A DNA stretch of 64,000 nucleotides from Ornithinibacillus bavariensis (GCF_050433565.1 NZ_JBNPWZ010000007.1:107260-171259); one strand, 5' to 3'. Numbered from the stretch's first letter, positions 25,928 to 34,408 are shown. The notes: generated by a model not told the origin, from the letters alone. A program made the numbers and translations.

Positions 25928-26560
25928 TCAATGGTATTCATTATAATGCTCTTCTGTTATAGCCCCCATTTCCAATGCTTTCGTAGGCTTCACTAAGAAA
26001 GCGGGGCTAACCGCAAATAAGTAATAGGATAAGACATAGAAGAAGCCAAACACGATAATCTTAGCCCCACCATGATAAATAACAATATTTACAACGACAG
26101 CACCAATTATCCCAATAAAAAGGACTCCTAATGAGTAATAGAGAAGGAATTTTGCTGGTCTTCGTACACCGTCGTTTCCCTCTGTAATCGCGAGCTTCAT
26201 GATTAATTTTTCTTTATATTTATAGCCGATTAGGAACGTAACAAGGTAGATCCCTAACAACAACCAAATCAGCCAGCTTCCCCATAACAGGAAAAACAAT
26301 GGAATACTACAATAGAAGGACATCATTGCAATCATGATAAATGCATTAATACTGTTAACCAATATGCCACTATGCCCAAATTTAAGCCAGATACATAAAA
26401 GAAGAATCACCAGAACTGGAATTGTCATCACAGTTCCAATGAAAACCTTCAGACTCTCTGTAATAGCCCCAAATAAGGGAGCAAAAATAATCGCCAAAAC
26501 AACCACATTCACTAGGTTAGTTTGAAATATTGGTTTTCTTTTTTTGTTGATGATAACCAC
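25928..26560 (-). CDS. Unrecognised multi-pass membrane protein
   Basis: A 210-aa hydrophobic protein with about six predicted membrane segments (around residues 15-30, 38-58, 65-100 in two passes, 140-165 and 172-192) and short charged loops, notably KYKEKLIMK and ITEGNDGVRRPAK. The C-terminus ends in a soluble tail with EMGAITEEHYNEYH. I do not recognise a family. Its start has GAGGTGG upstream. It is a single gene with its own terminator, lying between the ada operon promoter and the lactone oxidase gene. No transport or enzymatic motif is visible. Confidence 0.6.
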   Translation of the reverse strand: MVIINKKRKPIFQTNLVNVVVLAIIFAPLFGAITESLKVFIGTVMTIPVLVILLLCIWLKFGHSGILVNSINAFIMIAMMSFYCSIPLFFLLWGSWLIWLLLGIYLVTFLIGYKYKEKLIMKLAITEGNDGVRRPAKFLLYYSLGVLFIGIIGAVVVNIVIYHGGAKIIVFGFFYVLSYYLFAVSPAFLVKPTKALEMGAITEEHYNEYH

Positions 26561-26781
26561 CTCTTACGCTAAACACCTATTAAATTACTTTTATTCTATC
26601 ATTTCCTTATATTACTTTGTGTTTTCTTAACTGAATGACTACCAGTACTTCGTTGGTTGAAGGCATTTTGTATCATTCGTTAAGCATAAACAAGGACAAG
26701 GCATTTCAGCAGATTCTTACTTAAATTGTAGAACAGAATCATAATAAGTGAAATGGTTATGTTATCAATCAGCCTCAAGTT

Positions 26782-28131
26782 TTACTCCATAACAGGTAAT
26801 TTCTCGGTTGATTGTTCACCTATCCAAATTTCCTTCAAATAATCATTTAGAAAAACCCCATGTGGATCTAATTCCTGCCTTACAGCTAGAAAATCGGGTA
26901 GCTTTGGATATAGGGCAAGTAATTCCTTCTGGCTGAGATGATGCATTTTCCCCCAATGTGGCCTTCCTTCATATTTCCGCATAATCGCTTCCATATCATA
27001 GAAATATTCTTCATAGGGCATACCTTTATACATATGGAAGGCAATATATGCCGATTCCCTTTGATAGGAAGGGCTAAGCCAACTATCATCTGCCTTAACT
27101 GTCCTACATTCTATTGGAAAATGGACGCGATGCTTCTTTTCCTCGATACATTCCCGAATCTCTTGAATGGCCGATTTAAAATGCTCAATGGGGATACAGT
27201 ATTCAATTTCCCTAAACTTCACTAGCCTTGGTGTTGCAAAAAGCTCATGACTTTTCCCTGCTATCGTTGTTTTTCCAATTGCTCTTGCTGATAGTCTACT
27301 AACAAATCGACTGCCCTTAGAAAACAATCTACAAAACTCTGAAAGAATGTAAAATAAATAGTTTTCGAGTAGGAGATTTTGAAAGCGATGAAAATGTAAA
27401 CGCTCGGGCTTCCTATCTGTAATATTCATCGTTTTAACCTGCACAATATCTGAATAAGGAAATAGATAAAACTCAAAGTGGCGGTTATCGTGAATATACT
27501 GATCTAGCTGCTCAACAAGAAGCGGATACAGTATTTTATCACTCTGATATGCATAAACAAGACTTTTTATAATTTTCAGCTTCACCTTAACAATAATTCC
27601 TAGACTTCCGAGTGATACGAGGCAAGCCTTGAAATAACGAGCGTTCTGTTGCTCAGACACGGTAAGAATTTCTCCTGATGCTGTCACGATAGATAGCTCT
27701 ACCACTTGAGTGGAAATATTTCCAAAGTCCAGACCAGTGCCATGCGTTCCAGTTGATATAGCACCTGCAATGCTTTGGACATTAATATCCCCTAAATTTT
27801 CTTGGGCATAGCCTGCTTGTCCAAGCTCTTCACCTAATTGAAAAAGCCTCGTACCTCCCAGAACAGTAACCATATGATTGACTTCATCAATTTCCTCAAT
27901 CCCACTTAGTAAATCAAGCGAAATAAGCCAGTCATTTGTTTCTACTAATTTCGTAAAAGAGTGCCCTGCTCCAACTACTCGAATCCTTTTCTGCTCTTGG
28001 ACTGCCTCTTTAACAATAAAAACAACTTCTTCGATAGAGGATGGATAAAAGGTTTTCTCAGGAGTACTTTGACTAGTTCGTGCCCAATTTCTCCACCGCT
28101 TACCTTGTTCTGTCTTCATTACAGAAAACAT
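26782..28131 (-). CDS. FAD-linked lactone oxidase (D-arabinono-1,4-lactone oxidase/GULO family)
   Basis: A 449-aa FAD enzyme of the VAO/PCMH superfamily. The FAD domain has RIRVVGAGHSFT (about residues 48-60), with the His expected to hold FAD covalently, followed by GTRLFQLGEELGQAGYAQENLGDIN and GAISTGTHGTG. The C-terminal ALO domain has GRPHWGKMHHL, the family hallmark. Relatives oxidise aldono-lactones, sugars or alditols with O2. The start overlaps the upstream PLP gene by 13 nt, so the two are coupled. The natural substrate is unknown in bacilli. Confidence 0.85.
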   Translation of the reverse strand: MFSVMKTEQGKRWRNWARTSQSTPEKTFYPSSIEEVVFIVKEAVQEQKRIRVVGAGHSFTKLVETNDWLISLDLLSGIEEIDEVNHMVTVLGGTRLFQLGEELGQAGYAQENLGDINVQSIAGAISTGTHGTGLDFGNISTQVVELSIVTASGEILTVSEQQNARYFKACLVSLGSLGIIVKVKLKIIKSLVYAYQSDKILYPLLVEQLDQYIHDNRHFEFYLFPYSDIVQVKTMNITDRKPERLHFHRFQNLLLENYLFYILSEFCRLFSKGSRFVSRLSARAIGKTTIAGKSHELFATPRLVKFREIEYCIPIEHFKSAIQEIRECIEEKKHRVHFPIECRTVKADDSWLSPSYQRESAYIAFHMYKGMPYEEYFYDMEAIMRKYEGRPHWGKMHHLSQKELLALYPKLPDFLAVRQELDPHGVFLNDYLKEIWIGEQSTEKLPVME

Positions 28132-29291
28132 CTCCCTTCCCCCCGATAGGTAGGATAGCGTTCTACTATTTCCTGATTCTCAAAGCAAATGATTTCATTA
28201 AACCGTTCACAAATTTCTCCTGCCTTTGCTGCTCTGAAAACAATCGGATCTCCAATCTCCAACTTTTCGTCTTTAAAGTAGACAGGGGTTTGCACTTCAC
28301 CCGCCCCCTCAAATGGAAGTAATTTACCACCAGGCGGATAGACAGGCTTTGGCACTTTATCCTCCCCATGTGGTCCTGATGCAATATACCCACCTCCTAG
28401 GCAGGTATAAATATTCGGTGCAGGCTTTCGTACTACTGGTAACGAGAAAAATAGAGCAGGCTGATAGCGGAAATCCCGGTAATAGTCGAACAGCAAAGGC
28501 GAGTAAAAGCCAGAACCAGCAGTAAGCTCTGTAACACTTTCATCTGCAGATGTCGTATCAAGACTACCTGTCCCGCCTCCGTTCACGAATACTAGTTGAT
28601 GTCCTTCCTCTTCCAATGCCTGAACAATCGTTCGTCTGCGTTCTCTAATTTTATGGATGGATTTTCTTTTTAAAATAGTGACAACTCGGTTCTTCATCTT
28701 TTGTGATGGCACCTTGTCACCAACACCAGCAATTTGTGCCTCATAGCCCATCACTCCAACAAGCGTTAAACTAGGAGATTCTTTGATTTTCCTCGCTAGC
28801 TGAATGACGTCAATCTTGGATTTTAACGGAGAACGTCTTACACCAAAATGCAGTCTACCAAATGAAGTGCTCATATCAATATCAATACATAGATAAAAGA
28901 CTCCATTAGTCGTTTGATTGATTTTGTTTAAATGGTCAATATGCTGCGTGGAATCGACCATACAAGTAATTTGTTTCCCATTGGCATTAAGCTTGGCAAT
29001 TTCAGCGAGGGCTTGTTCATCCCAGCATGGATACCCCAACAAGATATCGTCAAAGCCCTGTTCAGCCAGAAAAATAGCCTCATGAGGGCTATAGCACATA
29101 AGCCCCTTGAAAAGAGGATTTGCTTTAAAAATTCTTCTTAATACCGGAATCGAGCGTATTGATTTGGTAGCAATTCTAATCGTTTTTCCATTTGCTTTTT
29201 CAGCAATCATCCTACAATTTTCATCAAAAGCATTTCCATCCAACAAAAGCGCAGGAAGGGATAACTCCCTCCATAGCATCTTAGGAACCAT
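28119..29291 (-). CDS. PLP-dependent alanine racemase-fold enzyme (amino acid deaminase/aldolase family)
   Basis: A 390-aa enzyme with an N-terminal alanine racemase-like barrel and a C-terminal D-threonine aldolase-type domain. The PLP lysine is probably in RIATKSIRSIPVLRRI; VNGGGTGSLDTTS resembles the phosphate-binding strand of D-threonine aldolases, and VYPPGGKLLPFEGAGEVQTPV lies in the C-terminal domain. Relatives cleave beta-hydroxy-D-amino acids or deaminate amino acids. ATG 29291 has GAGG 8 nt upstream. It overlaps the lactone oxidase gene; I recall this pairing from other bacilli, but the joint pathway is unknown to me. Confidence 0.78.
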   Translation of the reverse strand: MVPKMLWRELSLPALLLDGNAFDENCRMIAEKANGKTIRIATKSIRSIPVLRRIFKANPLFKGLMCYSPHEAIFLAEQGFDDILLGYPCWDEQALAEIAKLNANGKQITCMVDSTQHIDHLNKINQTTNGVFYLCIDIDMSTSFGRLHFGVRRSPLKSKIDVIQLARKIKESPSLTLVGVMGYEAQIAGVGDKVPSQKMKNRVVTILKRKSIHKIRERRRTIVQALEEEGHQLVFVNGGGTGSLDTTSADESVTELTAGSGFYSPLLFDYYRDFRYQPALFFSLPVVRKPAPNIYTCLGGGYIASGPHGEDKVPKPVYPPGGKLLPFEGAGEVQTPVYFKDEKLEIGDPIVFRAAKAGEICERFNEIICFENQEIVERYPTYRGEGRCFL

Positions 29292-29534
29292 TTCCATCAC
29301 CTCATAGATTTATCATAAATGAGGATGCAAAATTAATAAAGCATTATTTTAAAGATTCAGAATACTAGAGATGTCTATAAGGCTGTCATGAAATGGTGAA
29401 TTACAATAATAGATCGTTATTAAAAATTAGATATCATTTGCTCATTAAATTAATTCCCTAAACAGCTGTTTATAAATTGCAGTATATAGTAAATTGAATG
29501 TAAGGAAAAAGCATAAATGGAGGGATTGAGAAAA

Positions 29535-29774
29535 ATGAAAAAGGGGGAAATAAAATCTAGAAAAGCTATTCATATTGCTACACTAATGGGAATCAAGTTG
29601 CTTGTAATTCCAGCTAGCATGAATCAGTCATACATTCCATTGCTATTAATTCTAATGGGAGTTAATCTCTTTAATTCTTCATTAGCCACCTTTAACGGCA
29701 AAAAAATACCACTATTTCTTTTTCTAGCATTCTTACCATTACTAGTTTACATGGGTATTACTTTATTCAAATGA
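29535..29774 (+). CDS. Small two-pass membrane protein
   Basis: A 79-aa protein with a basic N-terminus (KKGEIKSRKAIH) and three hydrophobic stretches, probably two or three membrane passes (about 13-30, 33-50, 57-78). GGAGG lies 11 nt before ATG 29535; an earlier in-frame ATG at 29517 overlaps that ribosome binding site. No family recognised. It stands alone between divergent neighbours. Confidence 0.5.
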   Translation: MKKGEIKSRKAIHIATLMGIKLLVIPASMNQSYIPLLLILMGVNLFNSSLATFNGKKIPLFLFLAFLPLLVYMGITLFK

Positions 29775-29933
29775 AACTAACCTGTGTGGCTACATTGGAT
29801 TAAGGTAGTTATTTCATAAGTGGACGGTTCCTTTTCATTTAGCTAAGCGATACGCTATATACCAAGGAAAGTGCCGTGTCTATGCTTCAGACCCTGGTCT
29901 TAATGATTGCATTTTTTGTCATAGACCTAAAAA

Positions 29934-29974
29934 AATAGACCTCCCTTCATTATTAGCTGCTGCTGAGGTCTATT
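29934..29974. terminator. Hairpin terminator between convergent genes
   Basis: AATAGACCTC (29934-29943) is a perfect inverted repeat of GAGGTCTATT (29965-29974), in the convergent gap between the small membrane protein and the LURP-one-like gene. T/A-rich flanks on both strands. Confidence 0.65.
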
Positions 29975-30046
29975 TATTACTAAAATTAATACAATCTTTC
30001 TCTACCTATTTTGTTATTTTTAATTGATAGATGTAGTAGCCCTGTA

Positions 30047-30544
30047 TTAAGTCGCCGCTCCGGCAGAAGCAGCTGATTCATCAGACTTTACACAATCAAT
30101 AGCGACAACCAGTGCAATCATGATAGACTCCATGTCTTCCTTCAATATCTGTACCTTGTAGCTATCACCCCAGGTGAACCATTCCTTGTTAACCTTACCG
30201 ACAACTTCACCATGTTGAAGCACTTGAAACTCCATATCCCACCAGTTCCCATGTACTTCAATGCCAGCCGCATCAATAGTATAGCGTGCCTTAAAGAAAG
30301 AAAATTCCTTCTTAATCGTTAATACCTCGCGACCATCTACTTCAACAAAAAATTTCGGTAAAAAGCTGAATGTCTTCTTCGTAATAAGTGCAACCTCGGA
30401 TCTTGTTGGATTCATAATGGAGAAGGTCTTAGGAATTTGCATAAAACTACCTTCCACGTAATAAACATCATCTCCTTCTTCATCCTTCACCGTAAATTTT
30501 CCACTTAGACTAAACACCTTCTGCTTGATATATAACTCCCTCAT
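30047..30544 (-). CDS. LURP-one-related/YxjI (DUF567) family protein
   Basis: A 165-aa soluble protein with the tubby-like beta-barrel of the LURP-one-related family. It begins ELYIKQKVFSLSGKFTVKDEEG and continues with repeated two-strand modules, including VALITKKTFSFLPKFFVEVDG and the tryptophan-containing WWDMEFQV near the middle. Family members in bacteria have no established function; some bind membranes or phospholipids. The C-terminal tail is Ala/Ser-rich. The stop is preceded by no neighbour in the same transcript. A hairpin with CTTAAGAG/CTCTTAAG arms lies just upstream at 30613-30640. Confidence 0.82.
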   Translation of the reverse strand: MRELYIKQKVFSLSGKFTVKDEEGDDVYYVEGSFMQIPKTFSIMNPTRSEVALITKKTFSFLPKFFVEVDGREVLTIKKEFSFFKARYTIDAAGIEVHGNWWDMEFQVLQHGEVVGKVNKEWFTWGDSYKVQILKEDMESIMIALVVAIDCVKSDESAASAGAAT

Positions 30545-30660
30545 TCTACCTCTCCCTATGAAAAATGTTGTTTAAATTATATCCTTATTTTGTGGTACCT
30601 GTCATTATGTAACTTAAGAGCTGTTACGTTAACTCTTAAGCTGTTATTGTTCTTATAACA

Positions 30661-30978
30661 TTATCTTCTAGGTCTATTTGGACCGCTACCAAACATTCTA
30701 CCGATAAAACCCAACCAATGTTGCGGGCCACTAAACCCATTCATACCTTTGCCGAATGGGAAAGCCCCCATCCCAGGACCAAATGGAAAGCTTCCATTCG
30801 TCATCATTTCCATTAATTCGTTCATACCAAGATTCCCATTCCCACCAAAGGGTTTCCCCATCCAATTCCCTTCGTTCGAAAATGGATTAAATCCTGGTCC
30901 TATGTTTCTATTTTTCCCCTTCTCCCCTTCACTTTGGGAGAGAATCTCATTAAACCAATTATTTTGTTGAGATGACAC
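30661..30978 (-). CDS. Gly/Phe/Pro/Asn-rich small protein, probably spore-associated
   Basis: A 105-aa protein whose central region is low-complexity (many Gly, Phe, Pro, Asn), with MNELMEMMTNGSFPFGPG and a basic end GPNRPRR. GTG 30978 has GGGAGG 8 nt upstream; the in-frame TTG at 30996 overlaps that site. The composition resembles small coat or exosporium-associated proteins of bacilli, and a similar-sized Pro/Arg-rich gene follows 117 bp downstream-side at 31113-31361. Function is not known. The frame and ribosome binding site support a real gene. Confidence 0.55.
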   Translation of the reverse strand: MSSQQNNWFNEILSQSEGEKGKNRNIGPGFNPFSNEGNWMGKPFGGNGNLGMNELMEMMTNGSFPFGPGMGAFPFGKGMNGFSGPQHWLGFIGRMFGSGPNRPRR

Positions 30979-31112
30979 CTTTTGCACCTCCCTCAACCAA
31001 TTGAACTCTTTTCAGCATGGAAGAAAAAACAAATTCCTTTAATGTTATACGTTTACTTGAATGAATAGTTACAGTATCTCATCCTATATCTAGCTATTCC
31101 GATCAAACACCG

Positions 31113-31361
31113 CTAAAATATTCTAAAAATAGAACCCATTTGCCTTATCATATTGATTCCATTGGTTATGGTACCTACATGCCCCATAATTGTTCTCATA
31201 TTTATTCCTGTGCCTTGTGTTTGCCCTACTTGGTTGAACGGAAAAGAATTCCGTGGTCTACGTCTAATTTGATTTTGGTAGCGAAAATTTGGATTCGGTG
31301 CGCCGAACCTTGGTCTTTGCCTTGGAGGAATCCTTCCTTGGTTAGGTGGAAATAATGGCAT
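31113..31361 (-). CDS. Pro/Arg/Asn-rich YppG-like small protein
   Basis: An 82-aa basic protein: the first half is rich in Pro, Arg, Asn and Phe (PPNQGRIPPRQRPRF), the second half has a helix INMRTIMGHVGTITNGINMIRQMG. This bipartite layout, a disordered basic N-part plus a short amphipathic helix, is seen in YppG/VrrA-type proteins of bacilli that are made in sporulation. AGGAGG lies 8 nt before ATG 31361. Gene expression in the forespore or mother cell is an inference; no sigma-E/K/G promoter is clear. Confidence 0.55.
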   Translation of the reverse strand: MPLFPPNQGRIPPRQRPRFGAPNPNFRYQNQIRRRPRNSFPFNQVGQTQGTGINMRTIMGHVGTITNGINMIRQMGSIFRIF

Positions 31362-31494
31362 ACCCTATGCCTCCTTTTCTACATAGACATTTATATATAC
31401 CATATTTCTATGCAAAGAAAATACTTTTGAACTATCCATTAGCCTTATTACTCAACAAAAACAAATTGGGTATTCGGATTTTAGTATGGAACAA

Positions 31495-31643
31495 ATAAAT
31501 CCTATGATTTCTTATATGGTAAATGGCTAAAGGAGAACAACTATCACACGCTTGGATACGATATCGAACTATGGGATGAACGTTACAAACCTGAAGATAT
31601 AGAAAATGAAATGGAGATGTATGTAACTGTGAAGCATACTTAA
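31495..31643 (+). pseudogene. Truncated duplicate of the 3' end of the effector-binding gene at 20380-20868
   Basis: About 49 codons encode SYDFLYGKWLKENNYHTLGYD...LWDERYKPEDIENEMEMYV and a stop at 31641-31643. This matches the last 49 codons of the intact gene (20720-20868) at roughly 85-90% nucleotide identity by eye. No start or upstream part is present. The similarity continues through the downstream terminator to about 31712, and the same 51-bp repeat array follows in both places. It is a dead remnant of a segmental duplication. Confidence 0.85.
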
Positions 31644-31655
31644 TTTATTTTAGGA

Positions 31656-31696
31656 GGCAGTGGAAGAAACTAATTCCAATTGCCTCTTTCTTTTTA
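31656..31696 (+). terminator. Duplicated terminator after the gene remnant
   Basis: GGCAGTGGAA (31656-31665) and TTCCAATTGCC (31674-31684) form the same imperfect hairpin as at 20880-20916, followed by TCTTTCTTTTT. Confidence 0.6.
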
Positions 31697-31902
31697 AGGA
31701 GAAAGCTAGCATCTTTTTTCGAACCCAGGAACCCCGCTTCATTGGGTCGGAATTGCGGTTATTACGTTGCAATTTCATTAACGAGCTTGGTAGATTGTTT
31801 GTTTTGTTAGCAAAAGGTGGTAGGTAGGTTACTATGATATGCATTACGTTTGTCATTAAGGTGACCCTATTACGCTGGTGGCCTTGTTTTTCTTTAGCTT
31901 TG

Positions 31903-32530
31903 TCTATTAGAACGGGGCTATTGGACTGAGTTCCGCGTTTTTCATTATCTTAGTCCATTAGAGCAGTTCTATTGGACTGAGTTCTGCGTTTTTCGTTATC
32001 TTTGTCTATTAGAACGGTTCTATTGGACTGTGTTCCGCGTTTTTCGTTATCTTTGTCTATTAGAACGGTTCTATTAGACTGAGTTCTGCGTTTTTCGTTA
32101 TCTTTGTCTATTAGAACAGGGCTATTAGACTGAGTTCCGCTTTTTTCATTATCTTAGTCTATTAGAGCAGTTCTATTGGACTGAGTTCTGCGTTTTTCGT
32201 TATCTTTGTCTATTAGAACGGGGCTATTGGACTGAGTTCCGCGTTTTTCATTATCTTTGTCTATTAGAGCCTCTCTATTGGACTGTGTTCTGCGTTTTTC
32301 GTTATCTTTGTCTATTAGAACGGTTCTATTGGACTGAGTTCTGCGTTTTTCGTTATCTTTGTCTATTAGAACGGTTCTATTAGACTGAGTTCCGCGTTTT
32401 TCGTTATCTTTGTCTATTAGAACGGTTCTATTGGACTGAGTTCCACGTTTTTCGTTATCTTTGTCTATTAGAGCCTCTCTATTAGGCTGAGTTCTGCGTT
32501 TTTCGTTATCTTTTTCTATTAGAGCGGTAT
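31903..32530. repeat. 51-bp tandem repeat array 2 (about 12.3 units)
   Basis: Twelve full 51-nt units (31903, 31954, 32005 and so on to 32514) and a partial thirteenth. The consensus begins TCTATTAGAACGGTTCTATT, then GGACTGAGTTCYGCG and TTTTTCGTTATCTTTG. The core TAGAACGGTTCTA is a 6-bp dyad around a central G. Units here are more alike than in array 1, so this array is probably younger or more recently homogenised. Most units end CTTTG, unlike the CTTAG of array 1. Frames are broken by stops in several units. From 31713 to 31902 there is no recognisable gene. Confidence 0.95.
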
Positions 32531-32563
32531 TTCCACACTATTTTCCGATTATCCAACAAATGG

Positions 32564-32591
32564 AAAGGCGGCTTCATAAGAAACCGCCTTT
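32564..32591. terminator. Hairpin after the YjcZ-like gene and repeat array
   Basis: AAAGGCGG (32564-32571) with CCGCCTTT (32584-32591). It lies 54 nt past the YjcZ-like stop on the minus strand and just beyond the array end. Confidence 0.6.
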
Positions 32592-32644
32592 GAAATGATA
32601 AGCTGATTAGTAAGGTCCTCTGCTTAGCTGTAACAATATTAAAG

Positions 32645-32761
32645 TTAGTAAACTCCGTAGCCACCTACAAATGCAGTACCAACGATAATTAATAGGATAA
32701 ATAGTATCACGATTAAGGCAAATCCCCCACCGTAGCCATATCCTCCTGCAGCTCCACTCAT
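32645..32761 (-). CDS. YjcZ family sporulation protein
   Basis: A 38-aa protein: a Gly/Tyr-rich N-terminus (SGAAGGYGYGGGFALIVI) followed by one hydrophobic membrane segment with ILLIIVGTAFVGGYG and a terminal Tyr. This is the signature of the YjcZ/YhdX-type tiny sporulation proteins of bacilli. AGGTGG is 9 nt before ATG 32761. Such proteins are abundant in spores or the mother cell; function is not known. It stands alone between the repeat array and the DUF6157 gene. Confidence 0.9.
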   Translation of the reverse strand: MSGAAGGYGYGGGFALIVILFILLIIVGTAFVGGYGVY

Positions 32762-32974
32762 ACTTACACCACCTTTACATTTTCGGAACAATGTATTGTA
32801 TGAATTAGGTTATCCATTGATTGGACGATTGCATCAGATACTAGAGCAGATGGTTATAATTTTTACACAGTTTTTATTTAGATTAATCAGTCTTCCATTG
32901 AAACCTTCCCATAATACATTGGTGATACAGCTGGTATTGTGTAATTCTGATTAATGAGTGGGTAGGTCTTCCCG

Positions 32975-33376
32975 CTATTTCCGTTTCGTACGCATACCTT
33001 TTAATAAAGTAATCTGATCTGCATGGAGAAATTGCTCATAAGCTTCACTATTCACAGCATATATTGCAAGTTTTCCTTCGTTATCGTAATGTATTCCCCA
33101 CCCATATTTCTTTACTAATGGAGATGCTCTAAAACAAGCTTTCGGTTTTTCAAAAAATTGTTTTCTTAATTCGTCTAATTGATCGGATTCAATTTGATTT
33201 TTACGTAAATAGGTTTGAAATTGCACATCTTCTTGAGAAAATTCGTATGGATTATTATGGATTAAGTCATATTCTATCGAAGCTATCGTTGGCTTGTTAT
33301 TTCTTGGTTGAGGCACAATACCTGAATCAACCGTTGAGTCCTCTGAAATGGTAATAAACGTGTTTTTATAGCTCAT
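32975..33376 (-). CDS. DUF6157 family protein
   Basis: A 133-aa soluble protein. The opening YKNTFITISEDSTVDSGIVPQ and the following KPTIASIEYDLIHNNPYEFSQEDV are typical of the DUF6157 family, found widely in bacteria without a known function. The C-terminal part has SPLVKKYGWGIHYDNEGKLA, also conserved. AAGGAG lies upstream of ATG 33376. No operon partner is apparent; the neighbouring genes on the same strand are separated by more than 200 bp. Confidence 0.75.
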   Translation of the reverse strand: MSYKNTFITISEDSTVDSGIVPQPRNNKPTIASIEYDLIHNNPYEFSQEDVQFQTYLRKNQIESDQLDELRKQFFEKPKACFRASPLVKKYGWGIHYDNEGKLAIYAVNSEAYEQFLHADQITLLKGMRTKRK

Positions 33377-33603
33377 TAGATTACTCCTTCCTTAATAATT
33401 GATTCATGCAAATCCTATGACAAATATACTCTAATGGTATTTTAAATATCGTCACAAATAAATTAATCTATACAAAAGAGAGTACCAGTGAAACAAAAAA
33501 TAAACAGGGAATTATCACCTATGACGATACCTGTTGTTCAAAGTACCTTAAAGTTACTGACACCTTCTCACTGTTTACACGATTTATTTGACCCGGTTAA
33601 GGC

Positions 33604-33855
33604 TTATTTTCTGTTATTCTTACCCATCTTCTCATTACCGCGTTTAAAGTTTCCCGTAATTTTAGCTAATAATAACTGAACTTCTATTGCATTATCTTCA
33701 ACCTCTTTAATTTTTGCTATAAGACGTTCTGCCTCAGCATCCTTTACAATTTTAATCTGTTTACCTTCATAAGAGATTATAACTGTTCCTTTTTTCGTTG
33801 TTTGATAAGTAAAAGGTTCTTCACCCAATCTATTTCGTTTATCTATTTCGCTCAT
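33604..33855 (-). CDS. Small charged protein of unknown function
   Basis: An 83-aa hydrophilic protein with a short beta-rich N-half (EPFTYQTTKKGTVIISYEGKQIKIV) and a helical C-half rich in Glu/Lys that ends in a basic tail. TAGGAGTGAGG precedes ATG 33855. I recognise no family. The pattern (YEGKQIKIVKD followed by a helix) recurs in short uncharacterised Bacillus proteins. No partner genes. Confidence 0.5.
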   Translation of the reverse strand: MSEIDKRNRLGEEPFTYQTTKKGTVIISYEGKQIKIVKDAEAERLIAKIKEVEDNAIEVQLLLAKITGNFKRGNEKMGKNNRK

Positions 33856-33973
33856 TACCTCACTCCTAAATTGATAATTTCAATAAATCGTTTATTACAA
33901 TTTTTCCTTTAAAGATCTATGTAGCAGTATTTTTCAGTCGTGACAGAATATAGACATTCTCTTCTCTACTATA

Positions 33974-34261
33974 TTAGCTGAAGAACTTTATCGTTAACTT
34001 TTTGTAGAGCTTTATACCAAATAAGAGAATAAAGAAATAAACCATCGCATTCACTAAAAAAGCTGCTACATTCAAGCTAATATTTACTACATTAAAGGGA
34101 TTTAGTACAGATAACGGACTAGTGTACCAATATTCAATATCGTAATATGTTAAAAAGGAAATGGGGTAACCTAGAACTTTATCGCCTTCTATATTTTTAT
34201 CAAATAGAAAAATAGTCAAATAGGATAATAATAGGCTATATAAAAAGATTTTTGTTTTCAT
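33974..34261 (-). CDS. Small membrane protein of unknown function
   Basis: A 95-aa protein with an N-terminal hydrophobic segment (about residues 4-20) and a C-terminal one (about 62-84), joined by an aromatic-rich loop (YDIEYWYTSP). No family recognised. GAGGTG lies 9 nt before ATG 34261. The short gene at 34292-34408 lies 30 nt upstream on the same strand, so the two may be co-transcribed. Confidence 0.5.
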   Translation of the reverse strand: MKTKIFLYSLLLSYLTIFLFDKNIEGDKVLGYPISFLTYYDIEYWYTSPLSVLNPFNVVNISLNVAAFLVNAMVYFFILLFGIKLYKKLTIKFFS

Positions 34262-34291
34262 TGTCTACACCTCGACACAAGCGCTATACAT

Positions 34292-34408
34292 CTACAAACT
34301 AGTTATTACGAATTCCTTGTCATCCTTATCAACGAAACTATTCTCACCACACCAACCAACCATAAACAAAGCACCAATAATTAACATGTACACGGGTACC
34401 TTTTTCAT
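34292..34408 (-). CDS. Tiny signal-peptide-bearing protein
   Basis: A 38-aa frame from ATG 34408 with GAGGGTG upstream. It encodes a lipoprotein-like start, KKVPVYMLIIGALFMVGWCGE, where Trp before the Cys departs from the lipobox, then a short acidic tail ending at 34292. It could be a small exported peptide or the truncated front of a lipoprotein gene. No other evidence. Confidence 0.35.
   Translation of the reverse strand: MKKVPVYMLIIGALFMVGWCGENSFVDKDDKEFVITSL

Noticed and set aside
29813..30028. Open plus-strand stretch with YQGKCRVYASDPGLNDCIFC and a hydrophobic end.
   Set aside because: It has no start codon or ribosome binding site, overlaps a convergent terminator hairpin, and I recognise no family. 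It may be a remnant, but the support is too weak to list.
31903..32530. The 51-bp array looks at first like a CRISPR or like a repeat protein gene (51 is a multiple of three).
   Set aside because: There are no unique spacers, so it is not CRISPR. Units with TTAGAC or CTTAGTC put stops into the otherwise open frames on the plus and minus strands, and no start or ribosome binding site precedes it.
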